From: Eumeta japonica | Taxonomy: Eukaryota; Arthropoda; Insecta; Lepidoptera; Psychidae | Reading direction: 5' to 3' | Assembly: GCA_005406025.1 (NCBI GenBank) | Contig: BGZK01000209.1 | Span: 434,001-498,000 of the forward strand | DNA length: 64,000 nucleotides | Shown here: in pieces, positions 24,831-35,660 of the stretch | Position numbering within the stretch: the stretch's first letter is position 1 | How the letters are laid out: every line of letters begins with the position of its first letter | Translations under genes and position numbers: made by a program | Notes under the pieces: model-generated | What the model saw: only the letters and a program-made list of their open reading frames with translations | What the model was told of the DNA's origin: nothing | Databases searched by the model: none

Positions 24831-25402
24831 TAGCTTTCGCCCGCGACTCCGCCCGCATGGATATAGAATGGATGAAACATGCCCTATTTTTTGAGTTGAT
24901 CTCCAACAAGGTACCTGTGAATGGAGTATTCAATTCCGTGCAGTATTTTTTTAGTGATTGACAGACTGCCAATTTCTTTAGCTCTTATTGCACTTATAAA
25001 CCGCATTTTACGCAAAAACTTAAATCACACCTCATAATAAATGCCATTTTCATAATTAACGTCCCATAAAATCTCAATAACGACACCCATATCGATTTTT
25101 ATATTTATTTTCATTTCCCAAGAGATTGATTTGAAAAAATTTCGAAATACGTATTTGTTTATTTATTTTTAGAAGCACTTTGCGAAGTTTCGAGATGTCC
25201 ACTTCATACTGAAAATTTAAATTACCATTTTACACCTTTATGGGTTGAATTTCGGAATTTCTTTCCTTATTTCTTCTTTACACCCTAAGTGCAATATCCC
25301 TGTGCAAAATTTCAGCTTTCTAATCGAAAGGTTCGGGCTGGGCGCTGATGCGTCAGTAAATCAGTCAGTCCGTCAGAGTTTTTCTTTATGTATATAAAGA
25401 TC
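24831..25402 (+). repeat. Lepidopteran-type interspersed repeat
   Basis: It opens with ACTAGCTTTCGCCCGCGACT and closes with CAGTCAGTCCGTCAGAG followed by TATATAAAGAT. This opening and closing is, from general knowledge, one of the commonest dispersed repeats in moth and butterfly genomes. No open frame of note. Confidence 0.75.
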
Positions 25403-25439
25403 AACTAGGACGTTTCTTGATTTAACGTTCGCTTCGCCT

Positions 25440-25637
25440 GACCCGCTGCTCATTTCGGAGATAACCTCCTAGCTGCCGGCGTAGACGCGTCGCGAAGGGC
25501 CGTGCGGCGCGCGCGCCCGGCCGAGCATCGATCGCGGCCGGGCGTTACCGCGATCGATACGTTTCTGCGTGTGCGCGTCGCCCTTCAGGCATGTTCCTTT
25601 CGAGGGTCGGGCCTCAAAAAAAAAAAAAAAAAAAAAA
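25440..25637 (+). repeat. GC-rich segment ending in a 22-A run, retroposed sequence?
   Basis: A GC- and CpG-rich stretch (GCGCGCGCGCCCGG near 25508) ends abruptly in 22 consecutive A residues at 25616-25637. This is the layout expected of a retroposed transcript or SINE. No tRNA-like boxes or clear target duplication were found, so a CpG-rich regulatory block beside a chance homopolymer remains possible. Confidence 0.35.
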
Positions 25638-27081
25638 TAGCGAGAGACTTCTTTTGTGGGAATACAGAACCGAACCAAGTACTTTAAAAACTAACTTTCG
25701 TGTGTGAATGCTTAAGCGATCATGCACAGTCAAAAGAGACTACTTTCTGAATCCAAGACGCGTTCGCATGATAGGCTAAAAGCCGAAGAGAGCAAAAGAA
25801 CTTTCACTCCGCGATAAAAATGCATCCGATGATTTTTTCGGTTCGAATGTGGCACGGGCGTAGGATTAAAAGTGCGATATTGCAGCTCGCACCGCTGCAA
25901 GAAAAGCGTCGAACCGCAATAGCACACGTTCGTCGGTGACTACATACTATATAAATATCTATTGATACAGAAAATATGTAATTTGAAAGCGAAAAAGTAT
26001 TTACGCAATCTATAAATATACATTATTGACTACATATTCCATTTCTGTGTACTAAATTTTTCCTTTGCGTGGAATGTGTCACGATATTTATAATGTTATG
26101 CGAATATTTTCTACAAAAAACTTAAGTTCAATACAAAACATACAATTCAAATGTTTCTCCTACGACGAATGCATACATATAAATGCATATTGATTAAATA
26201 CAAACAAGTCGACGAACTTGTGCAGTTTGCACACGTGTCGCTTATTTGCAGTTGTCTATTTAATTATACCGCGGCGATAAAACAAACAGACCTACTTGAA
26301 GTCTATTCATCTAAATAGTTAATTAGATTCATTAATATTTTTTTTAAAGAAAATATAAATATTAATTACCGTAATTAATGTGCGCCATTCTATATTTTCA
26401 GACTAAGTGAATCAGTAGTTTTTTGTAATAAATAAAAAACCATGCAATCAATCTTATAAAGCAAATCCTACTTAAGTACGTAAGCATATTGCGGCAACAA
26501 AAAAAAATACAGAAGTTCATAACAAAAAGGAATTGCTATAGAATGGTACCTGCGCAGTAGATTATTTCATGTGAGAAATCATTACCTCAATAGAAATTAG
26601 GAAATGGTTATATGTATCTATTTGCACTCGATCTGCGCAAGCGAAGTGAATTCGTGCAAACTTTTCTTTCGTTCTTGGTCATCCTGCATAAAGCATACGT
26701 CGTCTGTATTCTTCTTTCAACTAAATTCTACTAATCTCGACACCACTGTGCCATATCCTGCTGAAAACGTTTCCCCAATAGACGAACGTTCTTCTTGCCT
26801 CCTTCACTGTCTGTGCCTTCATACTCATACACGACCATATTGAATAGTTAAGACTATTGAGCAACTGAGATTATGTAGTCGTGGATGGCGGGTCGATTTA
26901 ACGGTTGGCGAGTTTCGTATTTGACTCCGACACATGTTTACATGCGTTTGACAAGAACGTTGAGTGCGGATTCATACATCCGGTAAGTCGTATACACTTC
27001 GCTGCTCAACGCGGACATGGTTAAACGTCGACGAGTAAATATCTATAACTATATATTATATTCTTTTCATAAACCCTATAA
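25638..27081. other. AT-rich noncoding stretch
   Basis: No exon supported. A plus-strand ATG frame at 26604-26843 has no recognisable domain and no coding-like composition. Confidence 0.35.
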
Positions 27082-27290
27082 ACGCACGCCTATTTCCCAG
27101 AAGGGTAGGCAGAGACCACAGATCTTTACATGGTAGTATCATTTGCATAATATCTTACTTTACGAACATCGATAGATCGTTTATAGTGAGCTCGTCGGTT
27201 TCGGGCGCGTTTTTAATATGCCACCAGTTTAGTTTCTATAAGAATTTCCACGGCGACCCTTCCATCATACACATTCGCTCTATAGAATTT
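27082..27290 (-). mobile_element. LINE reverse-transcriptase ORF 3' end fragment
   Basis: Read on the minus strand it gives a decayed C-terminus: VYDGRVAVE, then AY-stop-KRARNRRA, SIDVRKVRYY, and RSVVSAYPSGK just before the end. The same tail occurs at 42829-43090 (minus) and 58860-59255 (plus). The right edge runs into a hairpin at 27273-27325. It is a 5'-truncated copy, typical of LINE insertion by target-primed reverse transcription. Confidence 0.65.
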
Positions 27291-27325
27291 TGTTAACTTT
27301 CACAAAACAAGTCTATAGAGCGAAT
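27273..27325. repeat. 14-bp-arm inverted repeat
   Basis: ATTCGCTCTATAGA at 27273-27286 and its exact inverse at 27312-27325 enclose 25 nt. It lies at the truncated end of the LINE fragment, so it may mark an insertion junction. Confidence 0.6.
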
Positions 27326-27639
27326 AGAAGAACTAAGCAAAGATAAACCATCCTTTCCAGATGGTCAAATCACCGCAACATATTTTTTTTTACTATAGTC
27401 ACTACGTAGTGACGATGAGAGCAGATGATGTCATCAGCTCTCTGAAATTCCTATTCCTATTAGATATTATGTTGTATCTAATGTCATTTAGTTGTTAATA
27501 AATTAATGAGGTAATGATTGCCAAAAATGACGAAGACCATTTTACATTACTGTGGATATCCATATAAAAAAAATGGACCACTTTCGACGATTACTTCAAT
27601 TGCTCAGTTTACATGCAACGGTGGTTATTTAGATTCCCT

Positions 27640-27930
27640 CAAATCTCTCGTAAGTGGTCGATCCGCCCAAGACGCGGTCGGCTACCTGCGCCCCGGACGC
27701 ACCTGGTGGGACCACTTTTTGTGAATATCGTATGCTTTCGGCCCCGCGAATATTTGTATTGGACGTGTACAGCTGCGCCCGGCGGCGACGTCGGACTTAC
27801 GTGCTTACCACATGACAAGTGTATGCGTGCACGAAAGGGATATTTGTCAAAGATAAGTTTCCGATCGGTATCAGTTGGGGGAGTTATCGATGGTAAAGAA
27901 GATGCTTCAAATCCGGCCTGCACTTTTTAC
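27640..27930. other. GC-richer block with open frames on both strands
   Basis: A 118-codon frame on the plus strand (27613-27969) and a 94-codon frame on the minus strand (27639-27923) overlap. Neither shows a domain I recognise, and neither is flanked by a convincing splice site. It could be a conserved regulatory block or a fragment of an unknown exon. Confidence 0.25.
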
Positions 27931-29283
27931 GTCATCTATAAATTCGAGGAAAAATCTAAAGCAAAATAGAAAAATGTTAAAATCAAAATTTTTACATTCT
28001 TTTGTAGCTACGAATCAATATTTTATTTATAAGAAAAACGGGTGATACGTATGTTACTATGAGATTTTAGAATCTATATGCAAAGTATTAGTTAATTAAC
28101 TGTCAATCGCAAATGAAATAAAATGGTTTTTTATATACATTGTCATAACAACATATATTAATATCGGGAATAACAGGATGAAGGGCATAAACAGATGATG
28201 ACAAGCGGAAAAGGTTAATATAATTGACACCACATGTATTTTTTAGATTTAGTAATGCCTATAATGTGAAGGCTTTTGTACAAAAAAAAAAGTAAACTAA
28301 AATATGCTAATATGATAATTAAAATACTTTCGATTAATAAAGACGTTTTCAAATTACAGGTGTACATCGTGAAGACCGGGGCTCCATACATTAGTGAAAC
28401 GTCTCCTTTATGAGCGGACGAAATGTTAGAGCCTTTGTGGACATAACTTTGTATCCAATATAAATTTTTTCACTCTGTTACTATTTACTTAATAAAGATG
28501 TTAAGTATTTGTGATCAGTATCTATTATTGACAATTTTGTTAGAAATGAAAATTACTACTTTTTTCTGTTTTCAGATTCAGGTTTGGTATTCGGGCCTGG
28601 ATCGACATCTGAATAAAAAAACACCGAACAAGTGCGTAAAGAACGTGCACCCGGAGGGTTCCGTAGAAATTTAATGAGTTATGTAAATATTTCACCCACA
28701 GAAAGTATTCGATCGACACATCGACAATTTTTCTGTTTTGCAGAAAATTAAAAAAAAATGTTCTTCCATACATCGGTCTACACCACGGTCCATACTCCAA
28801 ACTGCAAGTATACGTTTGTATTAACAAAAAAATATATACATTTATTCATGTGATTTACCTGTAAATGAATATAATTCCGGGCAAATGTCAAAGTATAGGC
28901 TACATTACTTGGAGATAGTGTAACTTTCTATTAGTGAAGCAATTTTTAGAACGAATACATATACATATGAATTATAATAGTACAAAACGTGGACGAAATT
29001 GGGGGCAAATGCTAAAACGAATTACATAAAAAAATTCTCCACGAAAATATACATATACGTACAAATTTTCATGGTATTCAATTAAACGGTGTTCAAAGTT
29101 CATTAACTTCGAACAGACATGTATTATTAACATTTTTTGGACAATACTAAAATAATTAAAATACAATAGCAGATAGAAAAAAGGATACCATACCTAAATC
29201 CGCAATAGTACAAATGTTTTGACGTATTCTCTAAATTTTAATAGTCTATAACACTATTAAAGAAAATTTCATTTTTTTTTACA
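27931..29283. other. AT-rich noncoding stretch
   Basis: No exon supported. A GAGGGTTCCGTAGAA segment at about 28652 belongs to the GGGTTCCG repeat type also seen at 45457 and 46624. Confidence 0.35.
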
Positions 29284-29405
29284 CTTTATACAGTGAAAAA
29301 TTAAAAATTTTAAAAACCCCCAACGCAAAAAAGCGAACATTTAAAAAGTCAAAAATAATATCTTACGTTGAGCTATTAAATTCGATTGAGTAAAATCTAT
29401 AAGTA

Positions 29406-29454
<49 letters not shown>

Positions 29455-29739
29455 TATAGAAATTTATGGATGGTACGATAATGTTTGCTCGTTGAAATGG
29501 CGCCAAAATGTCGCGGCGGGGTACCGCTTAAATAAGTCAGACCCTTTATGTGATTGACTATCTAGTAATTTACTAACATTTCCTACCAACTTCCTTCGAT
29601 ACGATCAATTGCAATCTCCTATATTATTTTATTTTTAAACTATTTAGTTTTTGCTTTAAACTTAGCGGTACCCACCGCCGCGACATTTTAGCGCCATATC
29701 AACGAGCAAACCTTATCGTACCATCCATAAATTTCTATA

Positions 29740-29785
<46 letters not shown>

Positions 29786-29905
29786 TTGTAGGTGTTACTC
29801 AATCGAATTTGTAGCACAACGTATTATTTTTTACTTTTTAAAAGTTCGCCTATTTTGTGTTAGGGGTTTTTAAATTTTTTATTTAATTTTCATTTAAAAA
29901 ATTTC
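29284..29905. repeat. Long foldback element with paired (TA)n tracts
   Basis: The left half (29284-29530) is inverted in the right half (29660-29905). The inner arms are strong: TGGATGGTACGATAATGTTTG against its inverse near 29702-29730, and GTCGCGGCGGGGTACCGCTTA against its inverse near 29665-29690. Each arm contains a (TA)~20 tract (29408-29450 and 29742-29784). A third copy of the outermost arm segment lies at 29935-30000. This is a MITE-type palindromic element of about 620 bp, able to form a very long hairpin. Confidence 0.8.
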
Positions 29906-30019
29906 TAACTTTGTTTTTATTTAAAACATATTGTTTGACTTTTTAAATGTTCGTTTTCTTGCGTTGGGGATTTTTAAAATTTTTAATTTAATTTTTATTT
30001 GTCTTTTGTGTGTAAATCC

Positions 30020-30360
30020 TCACCTTCATTTGTTTCAAATTTTAGGTCACACGTGTGTTTGCCAGTAAAGTAAATACCCATTATGCGTCAAGATTCCTAC
30101 TGCAGCTAACAAGAGCTGACAACTTTGCAACGCCTAAACCGATTTTAATGAAACATATATCTAAGAACCGTCGCTAGAAAACCTGGGTTTAATTAAAAAA
30201 AAACCACATCCAAATCGATGCACCCGTTTCAGAGCTACGGTGCCACGGACAGACGCACATACAAAGCGGTCAAACATATAACACCTCTCTTTTTGCCTAA
30301 AGCAAAGATAGATTTACATCTATCTTTGCTTTAGGCACTGTCTGAATGTCTATTCAAAAA
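30020..30360 (+). repeat. Interspersed repeat tail ending in a 19-bp hairpin
   Basis: Phrases such as CCGATTTTAATGAAACATAT and ACGGACAGACGCACATAC are typical of insect interspersed-repeat 3' regions. It ends at a perfect hairpin with arms 30295-30313 and 30318-30336 around TTAC. No coding sequence. The superfamily is uncertain. Confidence 0.5.
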
Positions 30361-31184
30361 AAAAACCTCGATTATACATTCTCTGTCTCCTTCGTTTAAA
30401 ATGAAAAGAATAATAAAATAGGTAAAAATGACATAATAATGACAATAAGCGGTATACAGTAATAAGGCAATAACATTATTTTATTCGATAATATAGCGTG
30501 TGTGACCGCGATTAAACAGCGTGATATACTTACTTTATCACAGGGTGACCATTACTAATTTTGAAAAATTAATAAAAGGTGAAATATGAGTTCTTTTGTT
30601 TGACAGATTTAAATATAAACATATTAAACAAATAGTCAATTAAAATTGCATGCGAAATATTTTTTTAATCATTTCAGTATGATCCTTGAATTCAATAAAA
30701 TTCTATGATAGTAAAACACTTATTATTTTTTCTTTAAGAGTCGCAAGTAAAAAAAAAAACTTAAAATATATTGAATCTACAAGAAAATTAAATAGTGATT
30801 CAAAAAACAAAATAAACTGCTATGGATTTATCGGCATTAGTTCAGGATGCCTTCAAATCAAGGATATGTCTTGGAAAGTCGAGACGTTTGGCAATCTTAT
30901 TTTATCAAGTACCTGTAGATAACGTTCTTATCAATATATCGTATATCGCGCAATCTGCAAACAACCTAAAAAAGGAAGGACACAGGTAAACTACAAACCT
31001 TTTAATTTTGTCAGATATTAGAACATACTTATTCGTAACAGACTAACTTTTTTACCCGAGGTTTCGTTTGTGTGGACATATGATAAATTCTTCCATCTTT
31101 TAGGTACATAATCCAAAGCATGATTCCATTTGTCATTCTTCATCTTGATTCCAATTCTTGTAGCACTGGCCTCAATCTCGATTT
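30361..31184. other. AT-rich noncoding stretch
   Basis: No supported gene or element boundary. A 78-codon plus-strand frame at 30686-30922 looks random. Confidence 0.35.
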
Positions 31185-31312
31185 ACGCTGCTTGTGTCGT
31201 ATTTTTCCCTTTTGTGTGTTAAAACTTTAAAATATATCAAGTTTCTACGTTAGATTCACTCATTTTGGTGGACATAAAAACAATAGAAAAATGGCGGGAA
31301 ACCATTTTTACT
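31185..31312 (-). mobile_element. Mariner 5' fragment
   Basis: The reverse complement matches the mariner 5' regions at 44870-45000 and 45245-45320. Shared blocks include GGGAAAAATACGACACAAGC, AATCTAACGTAGAAA, and AAAATGGCGGGA with its neighbouring TTTTGGTGGACA. It encodes only a decayed N-terminal part of the transposase. Its left neighbour at 31318 is a different element. Confidence 0.75.
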
Positions 31313-31317
31313 TTTTT

Positions 31318-31874
31318 ACTTCCCGCTAAGAAATTTGAAAATTTTCTAAAATTTTCGGGAAGTTATTGGTTTCACCCCATTTTGCAAAAATCGAGTTCTC
31401 ATCAGATCTCGACGTTCTGAGGGTCTAGGAAGCTTCCCTGATCGTCCCTGAGATGATGTCCATATGCTGTGTGTATGTGTGGATGTATGTAAACCTCTTA
31501 TAACTTTTAAACGGCTTGACCGAATCGAGCCCACTAAACGGCGTTCCAAAGAGTTTCACCAAACTTAGATTTCCTGAAAGTTTGGGTCGATTTGGACCGA
31601 TCGATTTTGAAAAAATTTTCAAAAAACCAAGAAAAAAAATTTTAAGTGGTTTTTCAAAATAACTTTAAAATGGCTTGACCGATCAATTCCAAAATCTAAT
31701 CAGCTCTTAACCTATTAAAAACACGTCGATTGCCGCAAACCGGGTCAAAATCGGTTGATTCGTTTGTGAGAAATCGTTGTCGAAAAAAATCGAAACAAAC
31801 AGTTTTTTTACTCAAAAAATCGCGTCAAATCCCGTATATTTTCGAGTGTTTTGAACTCGAAAATAGCGGGAAGT
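31318..31874. mobile_element. 557-bp MITE-like element with ACTTCCCGCTA ends
   Basis: ACTTCCCGCTA at 31318-31328 and its exact inverse TAGCGGGAAGT at 31864-31874 form 11-bp terminal inverted repeats. The interior has low-complexity imperfect repeats around GGCTTGACCGA (31514 and 31673) and runs of AAAATTTT. No transposase motif was recognised. A short T-run flank on both sides could be target duplication but is not diagnostic. Confidence 0.55.
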
Positions 31875-34219
31875 TTCAGGGTTGGCCTACAGGGTTAACC
31901 TATTTTTTTTTAAATCTCATTTATTTAATGGTGTCAAAACTAGTTAAATGCAAACAGCACACCAGAGAGATGTTACTGTAATTTTTTACTTACAAAATAC
32001 AAAAAAAAAATTTCCTCGACCTAATATTACACAGACGGTTCCAAGAAAAATATTTATTTTCTAAATTCCCTGACTTCTTTTCTACTATTTTAAAACTCCC
32101 TGATTTCTCCTAATCGTCTTGGTATACTCCAACCGCCTAGATAGATCAATAAAATTAATTTTGTTATAAAAAATGGTGATAGGTAGTCATATCGATCATT
32201 GTATTTCCTCCGCGGCAATTAAGAAATAGCAGACAGACAGAGTAACAATTATTCAGCCCTTAAGTACCCGTTTCCTTTGATGTATTGGATCCTAAACGAA
32301 ATAAAAAAAAAAAGGACAGCCGCGCAGCCACGTCGCCATTCGTGCGGGGGTCGGCTACGGCCGACTCTCACGCGATTCCTCTAGAGAACATCGTAAATTA
32401 AACGATCAATCACGTTCCAGATATCTAATTCTGTATTCGGACACGCCATCCGGAACGACATGGCACAAACGATGGCTACAAACTATAAACTCGTTTCCTT
32501 GATACCGGCACAGCGGCAATAATATCAAAGATTGTATCTAGCGACAGGAAGTTAAATAGACATTTATACGATTCGTCTTTCTTATGCGTTTTTAACTGGA
32601 AAGTTGAAAGGATATCACGCGCTAGCAACACCGCACCGAACGAAGTTTCATCGGTGGTCGACAGTAGTACTGGTATATCAGATCGCCTCGATGATCGGTT
32701 GTTGAATAAGACCGCCCTAAGCGCGCATTATATTTAGCGCTTTTAATATTTAACTGTCCCAGTCCACACGCTCTCGCGCGGAGACTGTTTTGTAATCCTT
32801 AGATCGGCCCTTTAGCACCTACAACGTGGCGCCAGTCACGGTGAATATTAGGGTCATTTTTTTTGTGATTGATTGAAGCCAATTTTTTTAATTAAAGTCA
32901 TGATTGCTAGACAGTGGATCGCAGTACATCAGTCGAGGTTCCCAAGTGGAATTGAGAATCAAGTAGACTAGGATGAACAGACTAGCCGAGCGGGACAGAA
33001 ACGATAAGCTGCAAAATAGTTAGCTGTCGTGGAGTGTTTATTTCTAAGTATTACTATCGCTATTTAAAATTTAATAATGTATTTATAGTAATAAATTTAT
33101 AATAATATTTTATCTGTGCCTACTATTTCACTTAAAAATAGTATATGTAAAATTATCAGTTTTAACTTCGGAATATTCCTTAAAATATCTAGTTATATCG
33201 TAGACTCAATATAATATACAGAATTGAGATTGATTCAATTCGATTATATTTAATACAAGTCTCCGCTTAAGCCATGAGGTCTTTATATTTCTAGAACAAC
33301 CCTGAAACGGAATGATTCAATTCTAAAAACTATAACTTCCCACGTTACCCAGTTACTTTTAAACGGGGGTGATAATGTTTTTATGGGTTTTATACACAAA
33401 CAACAATGGCGAGTGAACGAAGGCTCACGGTTTTTTTTTTGCGCAGTTCGTTACGTTAAATCGGCAGGTACCTCTGCCTAGCTAATGCAACATCCCGACG
33501 ACATTGAGCGTTAATCACGAACGCGCCGACGAATGGGAGAACGTATCGGAAATCGCTAAAAATAATTACATGCAAACAAAAAAAAAACGATTGAAAGGTA
33601 AATTATAAAGGGCTTTTGAGGCTAAATGCGAGTTAGGCGCCACTGCGAGAGAAGAGTTTGAACACGTTTGCTATTCCGTTGATATAATGACATGAAAAAT
33701 AAATGATAGTTCAAAGAATTATTATTTTTTATATCAGACAATCTAGGCGCATCGGTTTGTTTATGGCTTTTTGTACTTTTAGAAGATGGAGGACATTGAT
33801 AAATAATAGTATGAGACAAACAAAAAAAAAACGAATATATTTTAAAGTTTCAAGTAGTAGGTAACCCTAATTAATGGGTACAATATTCGAACTCATTGAA
33901 AAGAATTTGATAGAAGAAACAAACGACGTAAACGTACGTGAACAACGACGTTTGTCTGATACACATTAAAAAAGAAAAGTTATTGTAATTTCAGTTCGGT
34001 TACAATTTAAACGTGTGATCGTCTATTTGGTTAGCCCTTATATTTCTATTAGTTATTGACGTAAACGGCACCTCGCCGCGTGCGATCACGATTCTCGTAA
34101 ATTGTCCGTGATCAGCACGTGCCTACCTACCACCTATGTAACGAGACGCTCTAAGCTAAATAAAATAGCGCTCACAGTCGAAAACCGACACAAGCAGCGT
34201 CGCGTAGATATCTACGGCA
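31875..34219. other. Noncoding stretch inside or near the Dyrk2 first intron
   Basis: No Dyrk2 kinase exon was found here on the minus strand. GC-richer blocks occur at 32310-32500 and 32620-32840. A 65-codon minus frame at 33622-33819 has no recognisable domain. Confidence 0.35.
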
Positions 34220-34308
34220 ATGGTGCCTAAGGATGAAGAAAACGCTTCGATGAACATAAAGAAAATGATGGACGCTCAGCTGATCGTGACGGAAAATGAC
34301 AACGACAG
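34220..34308 (+). CDS. Candidate short start exon, nested opposite Dyrk2
   Basis: The ATG at 34220 is the first after an in-frame TAG at 34205-34207. It opens 29 codons plus two bases, beginning MVPKDEENASMNIKK and continuing MMDAQLIVTEND. The segment ends at GACAG|GTGTTG, a usable splice donor. Codon use is exon-like, with many C- or G-ending codons unlike the AT-rich surroundings. If unspliced it would stop after 30 residues. It lies on the strand opposite Dyrk2, about 100 bp beyond the Dyrk2 exon's donor, so it would be nested in that intron. No family was recognised, and a chance frame is possible. Confidence 0.35.
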
Positions 34309-34426
34309 GTGTTGATCAATGAACTATATTCATTTTATAAACTATAACGCGACAAGTCATTTCAACTAGGCGTGACGTGAATTACGACGAATGACCGCGT
34401 CAAAAGCACGTAACACGTGCACTAAC

Positions 34427-35218
34427 CTTGATGCCAGAACGGCCCTGTTGCTTGAGCAGCACGTTCTCCGGCTTCATGTCGCAGTGGATGATCCTGTTCT
34501 TGTTGAGCGCGTGCAGACACTGCAGGAGGCTATGCGAGAACTTGCGCACTAGCTGAAGCGAGAACCCCTGAAACTTGTTCTTCTTTATCAATTCGTAAAG
34601 GTTGATCGATAGCAGTTCGAACGTAATGCACGTGTGGTTGCGGAACGTGAACGAGTCGAACATGTGTATGACGTTCATGGTGTTGTCTTTGTCCTGTTCA
34701 CGAAGGTGCTCGAGGATGCGGATTTCCTCCTGCGCCTGACGATGAAAACGCTTCTCGTTGCGTACCATCTTCAGCGCGACGTTCTCGCGTTTTTTGTGGT
34801 CGTACGCTTTGACGACTTGACCGAAGCTGCCTTTGCCGATCACTTTGAGCACCTCGTACCGGTATGCGATGTGATCGTGCGCTATGTGAATGTACGAGCC
34901 CTGCTCGTTGTCGTATTCGCAGTTGTTGGGAAAGCCGACCAGCCCCGGCCGTTTCTTAGCGTTCGCACCGATGAAATACACTTGCGGGTAATCGTATATC
35001 TCGCGGTGTTCATAAGGCGTGAGTTTATTCATGTAGAGTTTCATGACCTGTTCGGGGCTGGCGGCGGCGAAGGCCGGACGTTTATCGGGCGGCTGCGCGT
35101 TGGCCGCGAGCGGCGCCGGCGGACCCGGTTCCAGAGGCGGCAGCGACCCGTCACCCTCGTAGCGCAGCAGTTTACGGCCGAACGCGTGCGCGCTCCCCAG
35201 CGGCATGTCGCCGGTCAT
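34427..35218 (-). CDS. Dyrk2: Class II DYRK protein kinase (DYRK2/smi35A-like), first coding exon
   Basis: Dual-specificity tyrosine-regulated kinases autophosphorylate a tyrosine in the activation loop and then phosphorylate Ser/Thr on substrates. This exon encodes 264 residues. An N-terminal Pro/Ala-rich stretch is followed by the DYRK homology box ([16 protein letters not shown], about residues 75-90). The kinase domain then starts at [20 protein letters not shown], with the VALKM lysine, the EEIRILEHL helix, [13 protein letters not shown] and the catalytic loop HCDMKPEN. Class II members usually have HCDLKPEN, so Leu to Met is a mild change. The exon ends in phase 0 at SGIK with a good donor (AAG|GTTAGT). 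The DFG motif, activation loop and C-lobe must lie on later exons, which were not found down to position 1. The start ATG at 35218 is the first true ATG; the frame is open further upstream but without ATG. Confidence 0.93.
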
Positions 35219-35660
35219 GGCCGCGCGGCCCGCGCCCGCTCCGCGTACTTCGTTCGCCAGCCCACGCTCACGTTCCCGTTCCCGGCACTCACGGCTTGCA
35301 CTTGCACTGCACCTCACTGCACCCGCGCTCGCGCTCGCGCCCGCTGCCGCGCCGCTCGCGCTCGCATTCGCCGCGCTCGGCGCCACCGCGACTCACGCCA
35401 CTCCCGACACCACTTCATATAGCTCGGCCGGATCGCGGCCCACACTCACTCTGGTTCGGGAGCATTTCACTCTAGAAACATAGAGTGGTACATGCCTTGC
35501 ACTATACTCACGTCGTCCAAGCCGTGTGACGCGGACGATATAATGCAAACAAAGAGTTCCGTGCGCTGCCGTTATGACCCAACCACCACGCCAGAGAGAA
35601 AATAGAAACTGGCTGCGAGAGTCATTGAACCGTTCGCCCGCACCGAGCTCGCAAGAGCGA
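35219..35660 (-). promoter_or_regulatory. CpG-rich leader and promoter region of Dyrk2
   Basis: Dense CpG DNA with GCTCGCGCTCGCGC runs immediately precedes the kinase ATG on the minus strand. The upstream frame is open but lacks ATG, so it is read as 5' leader. Donor-like minus-strand sequences (GACGAC|GTGAGT near 35512, GTGGC|GTGAGT near 35393) could allow alternative leader splicing. No canonical TATA element was fixed. Confidence 0.55.

Noticed and set aside
27613..27969. 118-codon plus frame overlapped by a 94-codon minus frame
   Set aside because: Two-way openness is expected in GC-richer DNA; neither shows a known motif or good exon boundaries.
1..34426. Remaining Dyrk2 kinase exons on the minus strand
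   Set aside because: Looked for the DFG, activation-loop and C-lobe sequence among GC-rich segments; none was found.
35219..35386. Ala/Ser/Arg-rich N-terminal extension of Dyrk2
   Set aside because: The frame is open but has no ATG before 35218; it would need a non-ATG start, so it is read as GC-rich leader.
34634..35422. 262-codon plus-strand frame opposite the kinase exon
   Set aside because: It is the antisense shadow of the Dyrk2 coding exon, whose kinase motifs are unmistakable.
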